Of a stretch of DNA of 64,000 nucleotides, positions 58,286 to 64,000 are shown piece by piece. This stretch comes from Marsupella aquatica (taxonomy: Eukaryota > Marchantiophyta), in assembly GCA_973895155.1 (NCBI GenBank), contig OZ316894.1, forward strand, positions 3,658,001 to 3,722,000, read 5' to 3'. Position 1 is the first letter of the stretch. Every line of letters begins with the position of its first letter. The notes under the pieces were generated by a model. The model was not told the origin of the DNA, ran no database searches, and saw nothing but the letters and a program-made list of their open reading frames with translations. The translations under genes were made by a program, and so were the position numbers.

Positions 58286-58818
58286 ACGGAGGCTCGCACA
58301 CGTTTCCTCCATTCCCGGCATTTTGCCGGAAGGGGATGTTGACGAACGAACGTACGTAATGATCAGGACACTTCCTTCGCGAGCCGAGACGACTGCTGCT
58401 GTGCTGCAGTACTACTACAGTAGCGGTACTGCACCTGCGGTACAACTGTGGTTTGTACGCGGTACAAACTGTACAGTACTGGAAACTTTCCGTGCGAGGG
58501 TCGGTATAGCAGTGTAGTGTACTTTGTAGTGTACTGTACCACGCGAAGGTCAGGAGTCAGGGAGTTAGGGCCTCACCCGACCCCCAAGCTCCGCATGGAA
58601 ACCGCCAAGCTTTCTGCGACTCCCGGGCGTCGTACCCTCTTAGCAACAACAGGGGTATTATAGGGAGGAAAACGGGGCAAATGGAAATGAGTGAAAATGC
58701 CTTCCTAAGATCTATCCGATCCCCCACCTGATAACCCAAATGCACCCCTGCAACTCCCAAGAACCTTGCCCCTAATAGCATCCAACAGTGCATGTCAAAC
58801 CTACATATAATATATGAA

Positions 58819-59150
58819 TTTTTTTTGTCTTGAGCGGAAATCGGGAGTAAATACAATTAGACTCCCCCCATCCCATGTGACAGTTTTTCTGTAGGGAACC
58901 CAGACCAGGGTGAGCCCCAACGGATCCGACAGGGACCCGCACCAGGAAGGAGAGAGGATTAAATCAGGGCCACAAAGTGGACGACCAGGGGCCGAGCAGA
59001 TAATCAGAACTCCAATCCACTACCCACAAAACCCATCCCACCCACACACATATACCCTCCACATGCACCCCAATGGGTGGAGGGGGGATTGAACCTGGGA
59101 CCTCTCAGTTCCAGGCAAATCCCCTAGCCAATTGACCTAAGCCAATTGAT
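58819..59150 (-). mobile_element. tRNA-related SINE with 13-bp TSD
   Basis: Read on the minus strand, a tRNA-like head at 59150-59085 has a box-A-like TAGGTCAATTGGCTAGGGG (59139-59121) and a box-B GGTTCAATCCC (59095-59085). A body of about 250 bp follows, ending in eight A (58826-58819). The insertion is flanked by a perfect 13-bp duplication TATAATATATGAA on the plus strand (58806-58818 and 59151-59163). Head, tail and duplication together make a complete SINE of 332 bp, presumably Pol III-transcribed when active. The family is not identified. Confidence 0.88.
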
Positions 59151-59163
59151 TATAATATATGAA

Positions 59164-62100
59164 ATTGAGACAAAAATGATGAGCATAGAAACAACAACTT
59201 AGGTACTAGCTTGTCTCTATGGAGTATTCAAAGAAAAGGCAAAGACCCTAATTTTCACCATCTTTGATCAGACTGTAGGGATTTTTGGCTCGTTACAAAG
59301 CTTACTCAGTCCTCTCTCGTTGGAACTAACGTGCATTTTCAGACTTAATGATTTGTAAGGAAATATGACTTGCAAGTTGCCAATTGATCCACACACTGAT
59401 ATAGTTCTATCTGAGTGACGGGACTAGATTTTTGAATTCATGGCAGCTATGACACAACCCCTGTGACCTTGGTAGGTGGGAGGAACGTGAATTAGAGCCC
59501 ACAAGCCTAATGCCAGTCCCTTGGACATCAATCATAGGACATCAATTAGCTCATTTATCCACCCCCATTGAAAGTACATATTGCACATGCCTGGCTAGAG
59601 TGACATTTCTGCCCCTCCCAACTAGAGTCATAGTTTAGAGACTTTTACTCTAGCTTCTCTTTAACTAGGGTGTGCTCTAACCCTAGTTGAACAGATTGTT
59701 CCTTATCTGGTCAAGTTCTAAATGATGTGAGAACACACAAAAGAGAGAGCTCTCAAGAGAGAACACACAACATATAGCAAGAGATGAGAGTTTGAAGAAA
59801 AAGAGTTATGGTGATGCTTGAGTAGACACATAACCATTAATAAAGCTTTGACTTCCTGTGGACGTAACCAACCTCCAAACAAACCACATAACAATTGAAG
59901 AAGTGTATGGTTGTAGTGTTTTTCCTGATCTGAATTCTTCCCACAATTTAGGGGATGGAAGACGCAAAAGGGTACGTAGAGAGCATAGAGGCAAGACCTT
60001 GGCAAAAATTGAGGCAAGAGCCTGAGTGAGGATAAGAGTTATCTGGCATACATCCAGCCCCAATTTCCGCCCTAAACAAATGGTTAATTGACAACGTTAC
60101 TTTAATTGAGCGTTTGTGCCTGAGTTGCCTCCTTAATAAGGCTCTATGGCTTGTTAAGCAGAATTCCAGAAACAAGTGGGCAAATTTAGATCTGGCCCTT
60201 GACATCCTAACCTCTGAAATTGAGATCACCAGCCCCACATTCTACTCATTGTGATTAGAAGGCCTCCTACCTTGAGTCATCAGGTTAGGTTCAACTTCAT
60301 TGTTTGTTTATAGTAGAGTGCTGAAAATAGGGCATTGTATGTTATAATGCCCCCAAAAAGAGAGCTTGAGCTTGAGCTTGATTTTGAGGGGCGAGCATTG
60401 CCCCTAATGCTCTAAGAGGACCCCCTTATTGCAATTGAAGGCCTATGAGATTTATGTTTAATAATTCTAATAAAAGTAATAGTAAAATCTTCATCATGGG
60501 TTGATCCAAATCTTCTGTGCATTCATCTCCAATTGTGCCCTATATTACAAGAGAAAAATCACAAAGACCATTAGTATGCTGTTAGAAAGTGCTTCCAGAG
60601 TCAATAATGTACTGGTACTACGTTCACTTGTCCCAAATGAACATTAAAGCCGTTTCAGGTGGATTTTTCCTTGTTTTGGGGAGCATGAGATGTGTATTGG
60701 CCATTTTTAGACGACAAAACAGATCATTGGGTTAGTGGACTAGCTGGATAGAAGATTTTTTCACGTGGACTCCGCGTGGGATGATTTTGTTTTGGGACCA
60801 GTATCTTCTCTTTTCACATGGCACCTTGCCTTCCACCGTCTTTATGGAATAATTTTGAAAGTAAGACTTGACCCTCTAACCTTGTTTCATCAAAGATCTT
60901 GTGTTGACTTCTTTCATAAGTTAAAAGGGGAGAAACTCAGAACTAGGTAACTAGGGCCGTGAGATGTTGTTCAGCACAATTTTGGCCTTTGATATAAAGA
61001 CAAGTATAGGTCCTTTACTAAAAAGATCAAGACAAAACGTAGAATATGTGTAGAAGTCGGGAGCAGAAGGGTTTGTAGGGGACTTCCTTTTATCACATTG
61101 AGCCCAATCTGAAGTCCTTAGAGGGAAGATTGTGCCTCAAAGCGACCTCCAAAGATCTTTATGCTCACCAGATCAAGGTCAGGGACATAGGAGCCCTCGT
61201 GTCAGCTGAGTGCACAAATTGCCATCTCTCCCTTCTCCTGATTTGGAGGGATAAAGAGTTAAGGACCATCTTCTCTCGTAGCTCCTGATTTAGAGGTGCG
61301 AAGAATTTATGCCACACCAGAAATTAAAGCCACTTTGTGAGGATCCTTTTGAGTTCGTATGAAGACTGTGTTGATGGAAGTTGGAAGGTCCGGGGCACTA
61401 GTTTCATGCAAGACATAAATCTTCGCTCGTCCCTTGCCACGCCTTTTTTGCATGCCTCTCCATCTCTCCCTCAATCTGTTATTTGGTGGTTCAGGTTTTT
61501 CCTTCAACCAGACCTCTTGGACTCTTTTGCCAGAAAGCGTAGCGGAAACTGACTGGTAGAAAGAATAAAAAGAAGAAACAGATGCTTTCCATAAAGAGAG
61601 ATGCGAAATGCTTTTCACCAGGTTTTTTGTGATAAAATTAAAGGTTACTTTATCATGATTTCATTGTGTGCAATGAGATCAATAACATTCCTCTAGCACG
61701 AATTTTATTCTTTGGATCCTGCACTTTTTCCTGCTGGCTTGAGTTCAAGTTTCACTTGCACTTCCTTGTTTCTTGCCTAGGGTTGTTCCCTCACATCCAC
61801 CTCCCCCACCAAGTTCCCCCACGCAAAAAAAAAAGGTCTCAAGTAAGTTAACCCACATGATTGCATGTGGCCCACTCACATGAATCCCATAACCAAATTC
61901 CCTTTCCTTTCCATTTTTCTTGTTTCCATCCCAAAGCTCCTTATACAAGTTCCAATGTAAGATGTCTTTCAAGAAATGGGATAGGCAGCTTTGATTTTCA
62001 CAAGCTTGTCAACTTTGTGTTCACGAGTAGCCCCAAACTTGGTTTTCAAAGTCCACCTTTAAGACATCTTCACATATGTTTGGCACAGCTATGCCGCGAG

Positions 62101-64000
62101 TTGTGTCATTTGCTGACAACATTTGCTAATATGGGCTTTTGCTCCTAGATGGAACAGTACTGTCTTATCAAGAGCTTGAGGACTTCAGGGTTTGATTTTA
62201 TGGACTTCAGTAACTCTAAGCTTACCTTCCATGTTGAAAAGTGTAGAATTGCTTACTAACCTAACCAGGAGGATCAACAACCTTTGGTGTAAACCACTTT
62301 ACTAACTCAGTAACTAGGTCACAACAGGCCCGTTGGGGGACTCCCAAGTGCCTATTTCACTTCCTTCTCTTGCATTTATCTTCTGAACTTATCTCACCTA
62401 TGTACCTTAGTCCTGCCTGTTGATTACATTCACGACACCACTTAGTCCTGGACTGTTTTAACAAGAATCAAATGACTGCCCCTAGTAACAGTCCCATGAC
62501 ACCCCTGAATGTGCCAGAAATGCGTCGTCCTCACATATTGAAACCTAATTTCCAATGTTTGACAAGATGATCAGATGGCCATCATAACCACATTGGTCAA
62601 CTTGATTCTTTAACATGGTTGCATGAATACAGGGTGTAGAAATTGTTTCGTCGGTGAAGTCAAATGTGGAGGTACATCGAACATCAATTTCAACAAAATA
62701 ACTCAGGAAGAAAATATTTTCTTTAATTCACAGTCAAAGTCTATGTCTCACGACCTATTTCATAGAGTGAAGTCATAGGTTATAATGTTTTATAACAGCT
62801 TTTTTATAGATTTAGATTACACTTGTGTGCATGGATGGGCATGCGAGTCTGGGTGGTGCAGGGAGCCCATCCCGTGCATACCCACGTGTAATCAAGCTAG
62901 TTTATTCAATTTTACAACCTATTTACTATTGAAGCCACAACGCTTCACCCAAAATAAATACCCTCCATTTTCTGCGCTCCATAGCAATGTCCACTATACA
63001 ACCAATTTTATGAAACGTTGGTGTGCTCCGATTTTTAAGGAATCTCACTTTGGTTCTACCGGCCACGTAATATCGGCGGCTTTTCCCTGCAAAAATAAAT
63101 AGACACATGGGCACAAACACCTCACCGTCAGATCCCACATCCTCTCCAGATCTTAGCGGTTCACTCCATGGCTCCATGCATGCATCGCGGATGACGGCCC
63201 CACAGCATGTGACGATGTCCAGGCATGCTACAAACGCGTGCTCCGCCTCTTGTTGGCTGAAAGTTCAATTTTGTGGTGGGTACCCGAAAATAGCTCCAAA
63301 ACTTTTTGGCCGCAAGATTTATACGATCTTTGAGAAATATACAGCATTCTTTGTGTTTACTTTATTATATCACATTTTTCTCTAGTTGGGAAAGACATAA
63401 AATATAATGTGAAATAATATCTACTATATATATATAAAGTGGTAAATTCATAATTGGTTTTTGCGGGAGAAAAAAGTACACCTACATGAAACATAGACAA
63501 ATGAAATGAACATTTAATTTATTTGTTTTCGTCTCTTTGTATTTTGTTTTTGTTTTGTTGTGAATTTATGTCTGGGAGTAGTACGGGCACTAATAACCCC
63601 CCAGTATAACTTCTTTTAATGGACTTGTTTTGATGGGTAGTTTAAGTGGAGGGATAAAGATTAACAAGCATATTGATTTTTTTAAAAATTTAATTTTCTA
63701 TTTTCTTTCCTCCTTGTAGGGTGGGCTGTGATAGTAGACTCTGGTATTAAAACAGATAAAAACACAGGAAGAGGGATATTAATTTTTTAGAAATATTTAT
63801 TTATGATTATGTTTATTGTTTCTTCTTTTTCTTGGAAGAGGGAGCGGACACTGGTAGAGAAAATGCAAGTCCAAATTAGGTTGTGGACTCCAATCTCACG
63901 TCTCCCTTTAGCCATTCTTAAATTCAATAAGAGAAATGAGTCATTGGAAATATCTTAAGTGCTCTCGTCTCCAAATGACTGTCTAACTATGAACCTGGGG
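59164..64000. other. Non-coding stretch
   Basis: No supportable gene to the window end. ORFs of 80-115 codons (for example 59806-60063 minus, 61307-61618 minus, 62785-63102 plus) carry no recognised domain or consistent splice signals. Small features: GAGCTTGAGCTTGAGCTTGA at about 60361 and AT-rich sequence with TATATATATA near 63424. The last 600 bp are AT-rich and featureless. Confidence 0.5.

Overview
The window looks like nuclear DNA of a land plant or close streptophyte alga. The evidence is a plant-type RPN10 with three ubiquitin-interacting motifs, a plant ICP55/APP3-like aminopeptidase, GT-AG introns throughout, CACTA and hAT-like transposons and a tRNA-related SINE. I cannot name the species. 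Only two genes are intact and clearly recognisable; most of the 64 kb is repeat-derived or non-coding. I saw no rRNA, confident tRNA gene, CRISPR array, organellar block or virus.

Layout. 0.2-1.3 kb: a degenerate 35-bp minisatellite. 2.2-3.4 kb (minus): an unknown two-membrane-segment ORF broken by one in-frame TGA. 4.25-6.08 kb: a complete 1.83-kb element with ~550-bp terminal inverted repeats and a perfect 8-bp target duplication. 7.3-10.3 kb (minus): a decayed CACTA transposase. 10.8-12.0 kb: a broken coiled-coil ORF split by a MITE (11,478-11,722); a second copy of that MITE lies at 13,065-13,405. 14-19 kb: G-rich repeats and non-coding DNA.

19.3-25.5 kb (minus): a 14-exon mitochondrial-type Xaa-Pro aminopeptidase (504 aa by my splicing). 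27.7-32.1 kb (plus): RPN10, ten exons, 425 aa. The two genes diverge from a 2.2-kb intergenic region. Both belong to protein turnover, but they act in different compartments (mitochondrial processing versus proteasomal ubiquitin recognition), and I see no sign of joint regulation beyond proximity. The first coding exon of RPN10 heads a tandem repeat of about 150 bp that recurs through intron 1. One downstream copy again encodes Met-Val-Leu-Glu followed by a GT donor.

32-43 kb: about 11 kb without a supportable gene. 43.4-45.7 kb: a 2,279-bp element with hAT-type ends and a perfect 8-bp duplication, carrying an ORF that resembles the C-terminal OB fold of replication protein A. Its left part shares about 130 bp with the DNA just upstream of RPN10. 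46-64 kb: hairpins, an inverted pair of related ORF fragments, several tandem arrays, a 39-bp retroposed fragment with 16-bp target duplications, and a SINE with a 13-bp duplication. All coordinates, exon joins and alignments were made by eye; no database search was run.
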